From Halorussus rarus (lineage in GTDB: Archaea > Halobacteriota > Halobacteria > Halobacteriales > Haladaptataceae), in the NCBI RefSeq assembly GCF_003369835.1, contig NZ_QPMJ01000002.1:310001-374000 (forward strand): a stretch of DNA of 64,000 nt, written 5' to 3'. This document shows, piece after piece, positions 17,537-26,731 of this stretch (position 1 is its first letter; the number at the start of each line of letters is the position of its first letter). A model generated the notes under the pieces. The model was not told where the DNA came from. It did no database searches and saw only the letters and a list, made by a program, of their open reading frames with translations. The translations under genes and the position numbers were made by a program.

Positions 17537-17578
17537 CGGCGGAAGAACGGAAACGCTCGGCCTTGAGGGTTTCGGGTC

Positions 17579-18295
17579 TCAGTTCTCGGTCGGCTCGCAG
17601 AGTTCGCGGACCGGCGACTCGAACGCCAAGCCGTCGTCGGTCAGCGCCACGTAGTCGGCCTCCTGGTCGTAGTCCACCAGCCCCGCGGCCGCGAGCTTCG
17701 GGACGTGGGTGTGGTACAGCGAGAGGTAGATCTCCAAGACGTCGTCGGGGTCGATCTCGGTCAGGGGCCGCTCGCGCTCGGCGACCGCGACCTCGTCGGC
17801 GAGGTCCGGCAGCGAGAGGTCGTCGTGGGACACCAGCGTGAGGTAGGCGGTCCGCCGCCGGTAGTCGGCGAACAGTTCGCAGAGCGCGTCGATCGAGACG
17901 TCGGAGGCGGCGGCCTCGAAGGACTCGACGGCCGAGGCGACCGCCGCGAACCGGGAGTCGGGACGGTACCGGACGAGGCCCCGGTCGGCGTCGTAGTCGA
18001 CGAGACCCGCGTCGTCGAGTTTCGGCAGCAACGTGTGGTGGAGCCGGGCGCACAGGCGGCGCTCGGCGTCCGGCGCGTCGGCGCCGGACTCCTTAGCGTC
18101 TGCGTCCCCGCTCGCGAGTCGGGCCGCGAGGTCCGGTACGACGACCGCCTCGTCGCGTTCGGCGAGCTGGCCGAGCAGGGCGCGACACGTCCGGTCCGAC
18201 AGCGCGTCGAAGGCGGCGTCGAGCGGGGCGTCTCGCTCGGCGCGATGCCGGCGCGCGTCGGCCGTCCGGTTCTGGCGGGAGTCGGTTGTCGTCAT
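17579..18295 (-). CDS. Tandem DUF7344 winged-helix protein (putative transcriptional regulator)
   Basis: 238 residues made of two copies of the haloarchaeal DUF7344-type winged helix. Copy 1 runs from about residue 24 (AFDALSDRTCRALLGQLAE) to HHTLLPKLDDAGLVDYD. Copy 2 runs from about 133 (IDALCELFADYRRRTAYLTL) to YHTHVPKLAAAGLVDYD. A variable, charged linker interrupts copy 1. The fold suggests DNA binding, and no target is known. A strong TATA-like element (CTTATATAG on the minus strand, 18362-18370) lies about 70 nt upstream, implying a leader of roughly 40 nt. Confidence 0.82.
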   Translation of the reverse strand: MTTTDSRQNRTADARRHRAERDAPLDAAFDALSDRTCRALLGQLAERDEAVVVPDLAARLASGDADAKESGADAPDAERRLCARLHHTLLPKLDDAGLVDYDADRGLVRYRPDSRFAAVASAVESFEAAASDVSIDALCELFADYRRRTAYLTLVSHDDLSLPDLADEVAVAERERPLTEIDPDDVLEIYLSLYHTHVPKLAAAGLVDYDQEADYVALTDDGLAFESPVRELCEPTEN

Positions 18296-18452
18296 GTGCT
18301 GACCTCCTGTGGTGGGAGCGCGTAGTCGGAGACCACTCTGTCTCGAGAGTCGCCACCAGAGCTATATAAGTTGTCGATTCGTTTTGATTGCGCATAAGGA
18401 ATTAGAGGCAAATTAGCGAACCGGCGGCGAGAAGTGCAAGAAAATACGGGGT

Positions 18453-18938
18453 TCACTCCAGCGACTCGGCGTAGGCGACGTCCGACTCGTCGCCCACCGG
18501 ACGCGTCCCGTCGAGTTCTATCTGCCAGCCCTCCAGGACCCCGGGGTCGTCGAGCGCCCGGGTCATCGTCTCGCGGACGTCGAGCAGGTCGACCCCGTAG
18601 TAGTCGCGGGGGACGCCGTGGAGGTACTGGAGCGCGGTCTCGAACAGCGACCGCATCCCGCCGTCGTCCTCGAAGTCGAAGTGCTTGTACGCGCCCGCGG
18701 CGACCTGGACCATCCCGTGGCAGAACTTCGACTCGGTGGTCCCGCTGCCGTAGTTGTACCACTCGTCCTCGAAGCAGTCGTGGGACTCGTGGAACTCCCC
18801 GGCGTTGAACAGCCTGACGCCGTGGGCGGTCGCGCGCCGGAGCGTGTCGTGCTCCCAGTGGCCCGCCGCCGGGAGCCACCCCGTCGGGCTCCCCGAGCGG
18901 GGCGGGCCGACCGACTCGTCGCGGGTGTGCTCGTCCAT
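18453..18938 (-). CDS. DUF309 domain-containing protein
   Basis: 161-residue protein with the DUF309 signature [23 protein letters not shown], followed by the helical bundle [16 protein letters not shown] and [18 protein letters not shown]. The conserved His/Glu pattern ([12 protein letters not shown]) recalls a metal- or ligand-binding helical hairpin, but the function of the family is unknown. The ATG at 18938 is preferred to an in-frame GTG-type start 12 bp upstream because it leaves 95 bp for divergent promoters with the PHP gene. Confidence 0.85.
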   Translation of the reverse strand: MDEHTRDESVGPPRSGSPTGWLPAAGHWEHDTLRRATAHGVRLFNAGEFHESHDCFEDEWYNYGSGTTESKFCHGMVQVAAGAYKHFDFEDDGGMRSLFETALQYLHGVPRDYYGVDLLDVRETMTRALDDPGVLEGWQIELDGTRPVGDESDVAYAESLE

Positions 18939-19033
18939 GCGGGACACCACGGGGCGGAGCCGGGTAACGTCGTCGGACCGTCAGAACCGCGCCGACCCAA
19001 ACAGATACGCTCCCCGAACCCGAACGTGGAGCC

Positions 19034-19814
19034 GTGACCGTCGGCCACGACTACCACGTCCACTCGAACTACTCGGACGGGACCCGGCTGCCCCGGATGC
19101 TCGACGCCGCCGCCGACGCGGGACTCGACGCGGTCGGGTTCGCCGACCACTGCAACGTCGCCGAGCGCGAGCGCCTCCGGACGGTCAAGCGTGAGCACGG
19201 TATCAACCTCGACCGGACGTACGCCCTCCGCCGCGACGCCATCGAGTCGCTGCGCGAACGGTACGACCTCCGCATCTACGACGCGGTGGAGCTCGACTAC
19301 GACCCCCGCGACGAGTCGGCCATCGCGAGGTTCCTCGACGAGGCCGACTTCGACTACGCCATCGGTTAGCGTCCACCGCGTCGGTGGGACGAACGTCCAG
19401 CGCAGCGCGCCCTTCGCGGACCTGTCGGAGCGCGAGCGCCGGGCGTTCGTCGACGACTACTACGAGCGATTGGTCGCGCTCGTCGAGTCGGAGCTGTTCG
19501 ACGTCGCGGCCCACCTCGACCTCCCCGAGCGCACGCCCGAACTCCGGGGGTACGCCACGGCCGACCACCACCGGATGGTGGCCGACGCGTTCCGGCGATC
19601 GGCGACGGTGCCGGAGCTCAACGCCGGACGCGCGCTCCGCGAGTACGGCGAGTACCACCCGGCGCCCGACTTCCGGGCGGCGCTCCGGGAGCGCGGCGTC
19701 GAGTTCGTCACCGGGTCGGACTCCCACGCCCCGGACGAGATCCGGAAGCGGACCCGGGCGTTCGAATCGCACTTCGCCGACCGGGAGGCCGAGCCCGTCC
19801 GGCTGTTCGACTGA
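19034..19814 (+). pseudogene. PHP domain protein (histidinol-phosphatase-like), interrupted by a 1-nt frameshift
   Basis: A GTG start at 19034 opens a PHP phosphoesterase: HDYHVHSNYSDGTRLPRM (metal ligands HxH), FADHCNVAE, then YDAVELDYDPRDE. The frame stops at 19367-19369 directly after DYAIG. One base later, in the next frame, the protein continues with SVHRVGGTNVQ, running to GSDSHAPDEIRKR and a stop at 19812-19814. The sequence ATCGGTTAGCGTC contains one T more than needed for continuous reading (19366 or 19367). Both halves are well preserved, so this is either a recent inactivation or a sequencing error. An intact product would be about 259 residues. Confidence 0.8.
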
Positions 19815-19855
19815 CGTCGGGCGTCAACCGTCCGGACGACGCCCGGATTCCGCCT

Positions 19856-20140
19856 TCAGCCAGCACTCTCTGACGAGGTGGAATCGGCGGTCTCGTCCGC
19901 CACCGGATGCGGACTCTCGTCGAGTATCTCGAGCGCCCGGGCGAACGCCTCCTCGCCGGTCTCGAACTCGCCCTCGTGGTTCCACTCGTCGTCGCCGCCG
20001 GTCGTGTACACGTCGAAGTCGTCCCCGCGGTACTCGTGGCTCTCGACGTAGAGCTCCCGGTCGACGCCGTCGTCGTCGACGAGCAGCCAGACGCCCAGTT
20101 CCTTGCCCCCTTCGAGGTCACGCCGTCGTTCCCAGTGCAT
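19856..20140 (-). CDS. Small acidic conserved haloarchaeal protein (94 aa)
   Basis: 94-residue soluble protein that begins MHWERRRDLEGGKELGVWL and continues with alternating strands (LYVESHEYRGDDFDVYT), then a helix rich in Glu (GEFETGEEAFARALEILDE). No membrane segment or Cys is present. The N-terminal beta-rich half and C-terminal helix suggest a small globular fold, but I do not recognise a family or function. It is flanked by convergent and divergent single genes. Confidence 0.68.
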   Translation of the reverse strand: MHWERRRDLEGGKELGVWLLVDDDGVDRELYVESHEYRGDDFDVYTTGGDDEWNHEGEFETGEEAFARALEILDESPHPVADETADSTSSESAG

Positions 20141-20247
20141 CGCAGGACCGACGACGCGGCCCGAGTTAAATTCGACGCGGAGGCGGAGCGGGACCGACAG
20201 CCGGCACCGTCGTTAATGTTTTATAGTTAAAAATCCACCCTTTGCGT

Positions 20248-20526
20248 GTGCGTACCGTGGACGCCGAGAGCCAGACGCCCGACTGGATGCACAGCGCGGA
20301 CACCGCCATCCTCGAGTACTTCCAGCGGAGCCAGCCCGAGTACATCCCGCTGGTCGCGAACCGGCTCGGGATGCACCTCGACTACGTCGACGGGCGGTGC
20401 CAGTGCCTCGTCGAGTACGGGCTGCTCGAGCAGGTCACCGGCGAGGCCGTCTACCAACTCACGGACCGCGGTGAGGGGTATCTCGCGGGCGAACTGACGC
20501 TCGGCGACGTCCCGGACGGCGCGTAG
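20248..20526 (+). CDS. Winged-helix DNA-binding protein (PhiH1 repressor-like)
   Basis: 92-residue winged-helix protein. It has a helix-turn-helix at about residues 20-55 (ILEYFQRSQPEYIPLVANRL, then MHLDYVDGRCQCLVEYGLLE) and the wing EAVYQLTDRGEGYLAGEL. This arrangement is common in haloarchaeal and PhiH1 phage repressor-like regulators. GTG 20248 is preferred as the start because the TTTATAG box at 20219-20225 lies about 26 nt upstream. TTG 20242 and GTG 20257 are alternatives. The target is unknown. Confidence 0.8.
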   Translation: MRTVDAESQTPDWMHSADTAILEYFQRSQPEYIPLVANRLGMHLDYVDGRCQCLVEYGLLEQVTGEAVYQLTDRGEGYLAGELTLGDVPDGA

Positions 20527-20734
20527 CCGTCTGGGCTACCGTTGGAGGGTCCTTCTTCCTTGCGGCCGGCGGCGCCGCAGTCGCTCACGACAAGCAGTTC
20601 GCGAAGTCGCTCTGGAATGGCCGCGGCCCCGGCGACACGTCCTTCGAATCACGAGACCGAGAGATGGTTCCGAATGGCCCGACCGATTATCTTTCGGCCC
20701 GAAGTCACTTTTAAATCCCGCTCGAAGTCGCGGT

Positions 20735-21121
20735 GTGAACGACGAGACTGTGTTCGAACGCCTCGGCGGTCGCGACGCGGTCGAGAGCGTCGTCGACGAC
20801 TTCTACGACCGAGTCCTGAGCGACGAGCGGGTGGTCCACCACTTCGAGGACAGCGACACGACCGAACTGCGGGCCCACCAGGTCCAGTTCATCGCCGCGG
20901 TGACCGGCGGCCCGGTCGAGTACTCCGGTCGGGACATGCAAGAGGCCCACCCCGGTATGGGCATCACGGACGCGGAGTTCGACGTCATCGCCGACCACCT
21001 GGAGACCGCGCTCGCCGAGAACGAAGTCGCCGACGAGGACCGTCAGCGAGTGCTCGCCGACGTCGAGGAGTTGCGCCCCGAAATCGTGGAGGGACGCTCG
21101 GCGAGTACACCCACCAGTTAA
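20735..21121 (+). CDS. Group I truncated haemoglobin (globin)
   Basis: 128-residue truncated globin of the GlbN type. It begins VFERLGGRDAVESVVDDFYDRVLSDERVVHHFEDSD in pieces typical of the family, with RAHQVQFIAAVTGGP before the E-F region and MQEAHPGMGITDAEFDVI, whose His is the probable proximal haem ligand. Such proteins bind O2 or NO. A TTTAAA element lies just upstream of the GTG start. No haem biosynthesis or nitrosative-stress gene is adjacent. Confidence 0.88.
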   Translation: MNDETVFERLGGRDAVESVVDDFYDRVLSDERVVHHFEDSDTTELRAHQVQFIAAVTGGPVEYSGRDMQEAHPGMGITDAEFDVIADHLETALAENEVADEDRQRVLADVEELRPEIVEGRSASTPTS

Positions 21122-21176
21122 GTCGGGCGACCGCCCGAGCGTGCGGTCGCCGACCGACCTCGAACCCCCGTGCTCC

Positions 21177-21323
21177 CTATGCCTCGCGGGATGCGACGTC
21201 GAGCAACTGCAACGCCTGCTTCAGGTGGAAGTTCTTCTCGGTCGGATCGTCGGTTTCCAGCGCGCTTTCGAGATGTTCGACGGCCCCAGTCCGCGCCCGT
21301 GCGTGTTTGGTGCGGGTCCCCAT
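21177..21323 (-). CDS. Small conserved haloarchaeal protein (48 aa)
   Basis: A 48-codon gene. The product starts MGTRTKHARARTGAVEHLES, with a basic N-terminus, and continues ALETDDPTEKNFHLKQALQ and LLDVASREA. It is predicted to be one or two amphipathic helices. The ATG, the codon usage and the compact helical protein support a real gene, and I believe similar small proteins occur in other haloarchaea (from memory, not checked). Its function is unknown. It lies between the globin gene and tRNA-Leu. Confidence 0.65.
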   Translation of the reverse strand: MGTRTKHARARTGAVEHLESALETDDPTEKNFHLKQALQLLDVASREA

Positions 21324-21559
21324 AGCCGGGACTCCCAGGCCAGTTACTTAGTTCTTCTCCACCCGTTCCACTCGAATCAGACGAAGCGTCAGACGGATAG
21401 TGGGACCGGCAACCGCCGCCCCGGACGTGGCCGAGACTCCGCGGAATCTGTCGCCTCGGAAGTGAAGTGTTGCGAGGGAAGAGCGCCCCGTGAGGGCGTC
21501 TTCTGCATCTTGGCGCGGCGATACCGCGCACATCCAACGTGGCAAAGCCACGCTTGCGA

Positions 21560-21643
21560 TGCGAGGGAAGGGATTCGAACCCTTGGACCCCTACGGGAGC
21601 GGATCTTGAGTCCGCCGCCGTTTCCAGGCTTGGCTACCCTCGC
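21560..21643 (-). tRNA. tRNA-Leu (anticodon CAA)
   Basis: Read on the minus strand, the acceptor stem GCGAGGG pairs with CCCTCGC. The D-arm contains AGCCAAGCCTGG, and the anticodon stem GGCGGA/TCCGC carries the loop ACTCAAGA with anticodon CAA. There is a long class II variable arm (CTCCCGTAGGGGT), and the T-arm has GGGTTCGAATCCC. The discriminator base is A at 21560 and CCA is not encoded. No intron is visible. It would decode UUG. Confidence 0.96.
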
Positions 21644-21695
21644 ACGCGGTCTGCGTCGTCGCGGGGTTTCGCCCGGCAGTCGGTCCTACAGCGGG

Positions 21696-21706
21696 AAGTA
21701 TATAAA
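21696..21706 (-). promoter_or_regulatory. TATA box of tRNA-Leu
   Basis: TTTATATACTT on the minus strand lies 53 nt upstream of the tRNA 5' end. It predicts a 5' leader of about 30 nt to be removed by RNase P. It is the clearest TATA element in this intergenic stretch. Confidence 0.6.
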
Positions 21707-21907
21707 CCTCCTGCGGTGTCGGAGCGAGCCGGTACCGGAACCACCTTCGGAACTAGATTTCGGGTACGGCGCCGGGAGTAGGCGACGCCTACGCGACGGT
21801 AGGCGCCGCGAGTAGGACGGGGGAGTCGCTTAGACCCACCCTGGGAAGTCCGAAACGCGAGCGTACGAGGCGTATAACGAAAAGCGAACGTGTTGACCAG
21901 CGTTCAC

Positions 21908-23584
21908 ATGGAAGTCACGTATCTCGAATCGGCCGCCGTCCTGGTCGAGGACGAAGACACCAAGATACTCTGCGACCCGTGGCTCGTCGACGGGGCCTAC
22001 TACGGCTCGTGGGCCCACTACCCCGAACCCGACTTCGAGCCGGAAGATTTCAACGATGTGGACTACATCTACATCTCCCACATCCACCCCGACCACTTCG
22101 ACCCTACCACGCTAAAGCGGATGGACTCGGACATCCCGGTGCTCGTCCACGACTACCGGTGGGACTACCTGAAGGACGCCATCGAAGGGCTCGGCTTCGA
22201 GGTGACCGAACTCCCCCACGGCGAGCGCACCCACCTCCAGGACGGAATGTACATCAACATCCTGGCGGCCGACGGCTGCGACCCCGAGCTCTGCGGCAAC
22301 TTCTTCGGCTGCTCGTGGTACGACGAGGAGGCCGACGAGACCGGGTCGACCCAGGTCGACTCGATGGCGGTCATCGACAACGGCGAGTTCACGCTGGTCA
22401 ACACCAACGACTGCCCGTACCCCATCGCCGAATCGAGCTGTCGCAAGATAAAGGACGAGTACGGCCACGTCGACATGCTGTGTCACCAGTACAGCGCGGC
22501 CCAGTTCTACCCGCAGGCCGTCACCAACTACACTCACGAGGAGAAGCTGCGGGAGCGCGACCGCGTGATCCAGGAGAAGCACGAGCTCGCGCTCAACTTC
22601 CTCGACCTCTTCGAGCCCGACTACTACATGCCGTTCGCGGGCGAGTACGTGCTGGCCGGCGACCTCGCCGACCTCAACGAGTACACCGCGAACCCGCCGC
22701 GAGAGAAGGCCAAGGCGTTCTTCGAGGCCCACGCCCCCGACGACTCGGAGTGCGTCTTCCTCAACTCCGGCGAGCACGTCGACCTCGCCACCGGCGAGAA
22801 GTCGGCGCCCTTCGAGCCTGTCGACCAGGAGGAGAAGCGCGAGTACGTCGAGAACGTCCTCGCCGAGCGGGAGTTCGACTACGAGGCCGACCCGACGCCG
22901 ACGCTGGGCGAGCTCCGGGCGTACGTACCGGCGGCGTACCGGAACCTGGAGGACAAGCGCGAGCAGATCGGCTACAGCACCGACACCGCGGTGTTGCTGC
23001 CGCTGGTCGGGGGCGTCACCCTCGAGCTCTCGATGGACGGGAGCGGCTACCGCTTCCTCGCCGACGCCGACACCGACGACTACGACGCGTGGGTGAAGCT
23101 CGAGGTCGACCCCCGGCTGCTGAAGCGGCTGTTCGAGGGGCCCCACAGCGCCTACTGGGCCGACGCGAAGATCGGCTCGCACGTCGGCATCAGCAAGGAG
23201 CCCGACATCTACGAACGGGGGCTCTACAACTGCCTCGGGTCGTTCCACGCCCACGGCCGCGAGGTGACGGAGACCGACTCGACCCGGGTGGTGACCCCCG
23301 GGAAGGGGTCCGACGCCGCCCCGATCGCGGGCGAGGATGCGCCCCCGACCGCGGACGAAGACGGAACGACCGCCTGCGCGGACTGCGGGGAGTCGGTGTC
23401 GGTCGACTCCGAGCGCCACGTCCGGCGGTCGGGGTCGGACGCCGAGGGCCGGACCGTCCGGGACGGCGGCGAGGTGGCGCTCTGCATCGACTGCGGCGTC
23501 GCGACGCTCAACGGCGACCTCGCAGCGGGCGACGAGGCCCACTCGGCCGCGGGCGGCGAGCCGACCGGGTCCGGCGGCGAGTAG
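21908..23584 (+). CDS. MBL-fold metallo-hydrolase, CMP-Neu5Ac hydroxylase (CMAH)-like, with C-terminal zinc ribbon
   Basis: 558 residues. The N-terminal half is a UlaG/CMAH-type metallo-beta-lactamase domain: EVTYLESAAVLVEDE, ILCDPWLVDGAYYGSW, the metal motif ISHIHPDHFD, and further ligands at LPHGERTHL and NTNDCPY. A helical region contains MPFAGEYVLAGDL. A C-terminal domain (about residues 340-470) is followed by a low-complexity linker and a CADC...CIDC pair that looks like a zinc ribbon. CMAH-like proteins act on sugars in animals; the archaeal substrate is unknown. The ATG at 21908 is preferred over the TTG 18 bp upstream. Confidence 0.83.
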   Translation: MEVTYLESAAVLVEDEDTKILCDPWLVDGAYYGSWAHYPEPDFEPEDFNDVDYIYISHIHPDHFDPTTLKRMDSDIPVLVHDYRWDYLKDAIEGLGFEVTELPHGERTHLQDGMYINILAADGCDPELCGNFFGCSWYDEEADETGSTQVDSMAVIDNGEFTLVNTNDCPYPIAESSCRKIKDEYGHVDMLCHQYSAAQFYPQAVTNYTHEEKLRERDRVIQEKHELALNFLDLFEPDYYMPFAGEYVLAGDLADLNEYTANPPREKAKAFFEAHAPDDSECVFLNSGEHVDLATGEKSAPFEPVDQEEKREYVENVLAEREFDYEADPTPTLGELRAYVPAAYRNLEDKREQIGYSTDTAVLLPLVGGVTLELSMDGSGYRFLADADTDDYDAWVKLEVDPRLLKRLFEGPHSAYWADAKIGSHVGISKEPDIYERGLYNCLGSFHAHGREVTETDSTRVVTPGKGSDAAPIAGEDAPPTADEDGTTACADCGESVSVDSERHVRRSGSDAEGRTVRDGGEVALCIDCGVATLNGDLAAGDEAHSAAGGEPTGSGGE

Positions 23585-23687
23585 CCGGGCGTCGCCCGGC
23601 CGAAGCGAGAGGCGAGGCCCCGCTGCGGAGCCGGCGGTCCGACCCGGAACCGACAGCGCTTTTCCCGCGACGTGCGACCACCGACAC

Positions 23688-24503
23688 ATGACCGACGACG
23701 CCGAGGACCGCCTCGCGGCCGCCGAGCGCGCCGCGAGCGCGGGGAGCCGAGTCGCGGCCGAGAGCTACGGACGGGGAATCGACGTCGAGACGAAGTCCGG
23801 GAAGACCGACGTGGTGACCGAGGCCGACCGCCGGACCCAGCGCCGGGTCATCGAGGTGCTCCGCGAGGAGTACCCCGACGACGCCGTCGTCGGCGAGGAG
23901 GAGGACGAGCTCAAGGAAGTTCCCGACGAGGGCGACGCCTGGGTCATCGACCCCATCGACGGGACGAACAACTACGTCCGGTCGATACCGGTCTGGACCA
24001 CCAGCGTCGCGGCGGTCAGGGACGGCGAACCGGTCGCGGCGGTCAACGACTGCCCCGCGCTCGACACGACGTTCGCGGCCGGCCCCGACGGCGCCCGGCG
24101 CGACGGCGACCCGGTGTCGGTCAGCGAGAAGACCGACCCGGAGACGTTCGCCGTGGCGCCGACCATCTGGTGGGGGTTCGACCGGCGCGACGAGTACGCC
24201 GCCGTGCTGGCGGCGCTGGTCGAGCGGTTCGGCGACGTCCGGCGGTACGGGTCGGCCCAGGTCACCCTCGGGATGGTCGCGGCCGGGTCGCTGGAGGCCG
24301 CGGTGTCGACCGTCGACCCGAACCCCTGGGACACCGTGGCCGGGGTCCACATGGTCCGGCGGGCCGGCGGCACCGTGACCGATCTGGCGGGCGACCGGTG
24401 GCGCCACGACTCCGAGAGCATCGTCGCCTCGAACGGCGAGGCCCACGGCGAACTCCTGGCCGCGCTCCGGGACGCCGCGGAGGCCGACCCCGACCCGCTG
24501 TAG
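23688..24503 (+). CDS. Inositol monophosphatase / fructose-1,6-bisphosphatase family protein
   Basis: 271-residue metal-dependent sugar phosphatase. Motif 1 is VVGEEEDE (metal Glu), motif 2 is WVIDPIDGTNNYVRSIPVW, and motif 3 is NPWDTVAGVHMVRRAGG, with the Asp of WDT completing the site. Archaeal members may hydrolyse inositol-1-phosphate, fructose-1,6-bisphosphate or NADP-like substrates, and the sequence alone does not decide. The start at 23688 is the first ATG after the stop of the upstream gene; a longer open frame upstream overlaps that gene and is rejected. Confidence 0.93.
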   Translation: MTDDAEDRLAAAERAASAGSRVAAESYGRGIDVETKSGKTDVVTEADRRTQRRVIEVLREEYPDDAVVGEEEDELKEVPDEGDAWVIDPIDGTNNYVRSIPVWTTSVAAVRDGEPVAAVNDCPALDTTFAAGPDGARRDGDPVSVSEKTDPETFAVAPTIWWGFDRRDEYAAVLAALVERFGDVRRYGSAQVTLGMVAAGSLEAAVSTVDPNPWDTVAGVHMVRRAGGTVTDLAGDRWRHDSESIVASNGEAHGELLAALRDAAEADPDPL

Positions 24504-24635
24504 CCGTCCGCGTTGGTCCCGAGTCGGCCACCCTCTCCGGATGCCGGAACGTGTCGCTCGCGCAACCACAGAAAGCCTCGACCGCGCCGAGGTGAATTCT
24601 AAGGTTATTTAGTCTGAAAGAATCTCATGGGAGGT

Positions 24636-25100
24636 ATGGAACTCGATGATACCGACCGCGCGATCCTCGAAGCGCTGCAGGAGGACGCGAGAACGCCGTT
24701 CAGCGAGATCGCGCGCCGCATCGACATGTCGAGCGCGACCGTCCACGACCGCGTCAACCGGATGGAGGACGCGGGCGTCATCGAGGGGTACCACGCGAAG
24801 GTCGACCCCAAGGCGCTGGACTACGGCATCTCGGCGGTCGTCGGCCTGCAGGTCGAACAGGGCCAGGAGCAGGACACCCTGGGCCGCCTCGAGGACGTCC
24901 CCGGGGTCCAGGAGGTCCACCTCACCACCGGGTCGTGGGACGTGCTGATGCGCGTCTTCGCGGAGGACGCCGACAAGCTCCGCGAGCTCATGTTCGAGCA
25001 CATCGCCCAGATGGACGGGTTCGCCCGCTCGCAGACCATGGTCATCCTCGGCACGCCCTACGAGACCGAGCAGCTCCCGGTCGACGGCGGCGACGCCTGA
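24636..25100 (+). CDS. Lrp/AsnC family transcriptional regulator
   Basis: 154-residue Lrp-type regulator. An N-terminal helix-turn-helix (about residues 5-50, [21 protein letters not shown]) is followed by the RAM/AsnC ligand-binding domain (about 60-140: [33 protein letters not shown]). These proteins usually sense amino acids and act as octamers. The TTATTTA box at 24605-24611 lies 28 nt before ATG 24636, which favours this start over ATG 24627. No adjacent amino-acid metabolism gene indicates its target. Confidence 0.92.
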   Translation: MELDDTDRAILEALQEDARTPFSEIARRIDMSSATVHDRVNRMEDAGVIEGYHAKVDPKALDYGISAVVGLQVEQGQEQDTLGRLEDVPGVQEVHLTTGSWDVLMRVFAEDADKLRELMFEHIAQMDGFARSQTMVILGTPYETEQLPVDGGDA

Positions 25101-25171
25101 GTCGGGCGCGCGCTCGGCGGGTCCGTGGCGAGACCGGAACCGTAAAACCACGCGCTTCCAGTGTGGAACAC

Positions 25172-26299
25172 ATGAGCACCGCAACCGAGGGTATGGACAA
25201 CGAGCGCCTCTGGGGCGGGACGGTCCTCGCGCTGCTGGTCGCGCTCGTCGGCGGCGCGCTGGCCTTCCCCGAGCGCGTCTACTACGGGTTCGTCTGGCAC
25301 TACTTCTGGGGCCCGGTCGCCGCCGACGCCAAGAGCGCCCAGTGCGCGGCCTACGCCGACGGGTCGGTGGAGTACCTCTACGACGCCGCGGCGTGCACCG
25401 CGGCGGCCGAACCGGTGGCCTACCCCGGCTACACCCTGGTCTCGGAGGTGGGCTACGCGCTCACGATGCTGCTCGCGCTGGTCGGCGTCGTCTTCCTGCT
25501 CCGGCGACTCGGCGTCGGGCAGGACCGGGGCCTCTTCTACGCGCTGTTCCCGTACATGCTGTTCGGCGGGGCACTGCGCGTGGTCGAGGACGCCTTCGAC
25601 GGGCTCTCGGCGGCCGAGACGACCATCACGTTCCCGTGGAACACTCTCATCATCAGCCCGATCATCTACTTCACGATGTTCGCCATCACGCTGGCGGCGC
25701 TGCTGGCGAGCGTCTGGCTCCGGAACGCGGGCACCACCGACAGCTACTACCGCCCGCTGGCGGGCGTCGGGACCGCGCTGCTCGCGACTACGGTCGGCTA
25801 CCTGACCCTGCTGGCGTTCACCACCGACAACGTCGCCTTCCACCCCCAGATCACGGTCGTCGTGCTCGTCGGCGCGACGCTGGTGGCCCTGCTGACCTGG
25901 GAGGCCGTCGAGCGCTACGCACCCGCGATCAACCGCGGCACCGAGCGGATGGGGTTCGTCGTCATCTGGGCCCACGCGGTCGACGGCGTGGCCAACGTCG
26001 TCGGTATCGACTGGGCGAAGGAGCTCGGCCTGCCGGCCGACCTCGTCCCCAAACACCCGGTCAACCGCGCGCTCATCAACGTCGGCGAGCAGTTCCCTCA
26101 GCCGGTCATCGACCTCGTCGGCACCGCGTGGCCGTTCCTCGTCGTGAAGATCGTCGCCGCGGTGCTGGTCGTCTGGGTGTTCGACGAACGGATATTCGAG
26201 GAGAGCCCGCGATACGCCATCCTGTTGCTCGTGGCCATCGTCGCGGTGGGGCTCGGCCCCGGCACGCGAGACATGATCCGGGCGACGTTCGGCGTCTGA
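25172..26299 (+). CDS. DUF63 family membrane protein
   Basis: 375-residue archaeal integral membrane protein with about eight hydrophobic helices (for example [53 protein letters not shown]). It matches the DUF63 pattern [19 protein letters not shown] and KHPVNRALI in a predicted loop. The family is found only in archaea and has no established function. Charged residues within membrane helices (RVVEDA, AHAVDG) hint at transport or catalysis. It follows the Lrp gene by 71 bp and may be read from its own promoter. Confidence 0.88.
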   Translation: MSTATEGMDNERLWGGTVLALLVALVGGALAFPERVYYGFVWHYFWGPVAADAKSAQCAAYADGSVEYLYDAAACTAAAEPVAYPGYTLVSEVGYALTMLLALVGVVFLLRRLGVGQDRGLFYALFPYMLFGGALRVVEDAFDGLSAAETTITFPWNTLIISPIIYFTMFAITLAALLASVWLRNAGTTDSYYRPLAGVGTALLATTVGYLTLLAFTTDNVAFHPQITVVVLVGATLVALLTWEAVERYAPAINRGTERMGFVVIWAHAVDGVANVVGIDWAKELGLPADLVPKHPVNRALINVGEQFPQPVIDLVGTAWPFLVVKIVAAVLVVWVFDERIFEESPRYAILLLVAIVAVGLGPGTRDMIRATFGV

Positions 26300-26401
26300 G
26301 ACCGACTCGCGGTCCGCCGCGCCGAACCACCTGCCCCCGCGTTCTACCCCCTCGTTCGTTTTCACCGGTCGAGTTCGAGCGCCCCCGTGTCCCGCGGGGA
26401 G

Positions 26402-26575
26402 TTACGTACCGAGCCGCTCCAGGGTCGTCTCGGGGAAGTACCGACCGCCGCAGTTCGAACACTCCGCCACCTCGAGCGCGTCGGCGACGCCGAGACCGAG
26501 CGACTCGCCCGCCACCTCCCGGCGCGTCAGCGACGTCCCGCAGGTCGCACAGTCGAGGTCGAACTCCGAGGTCAC
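26402..26575 (-). CDS. Small zinc-finger protein (two CxxC, 57 aa)
   Basis: 57-residue protein with two knuckles, CATCGTSL near the N-terminus and CSNCGGRYF near the C-terminus, forming a probable single zinc site. Haloarchaea have many such small zinc-finger proteins, often of unknown function. The GTG start at 26575 is preferred because the minus-strand box TCATTATTAC (26601-26610) is about 30 nt upstream. The longer open frame would begin inside that promoter. Confidence 0.75.
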   Translation of the reverse strand: MTSEFDLDCATCGTSLTRREVAGESLGLGVADALEVAECSNCGGRYFPETTLERLGT

Positions 26576-26731
26576 CGACGGACACCCCTCTCGGGCCCGA
26601 GTAATAATGACATACGTTACCACGTACGTCCGACCTCGTCATAAAACCCTTGCTCACTAAACCGACACCGGCGCCGGACGACGCGCTCCCGGTACCTCCG
26701 TCACCGACGCGGCCGGTCCGGACGCGACCCG

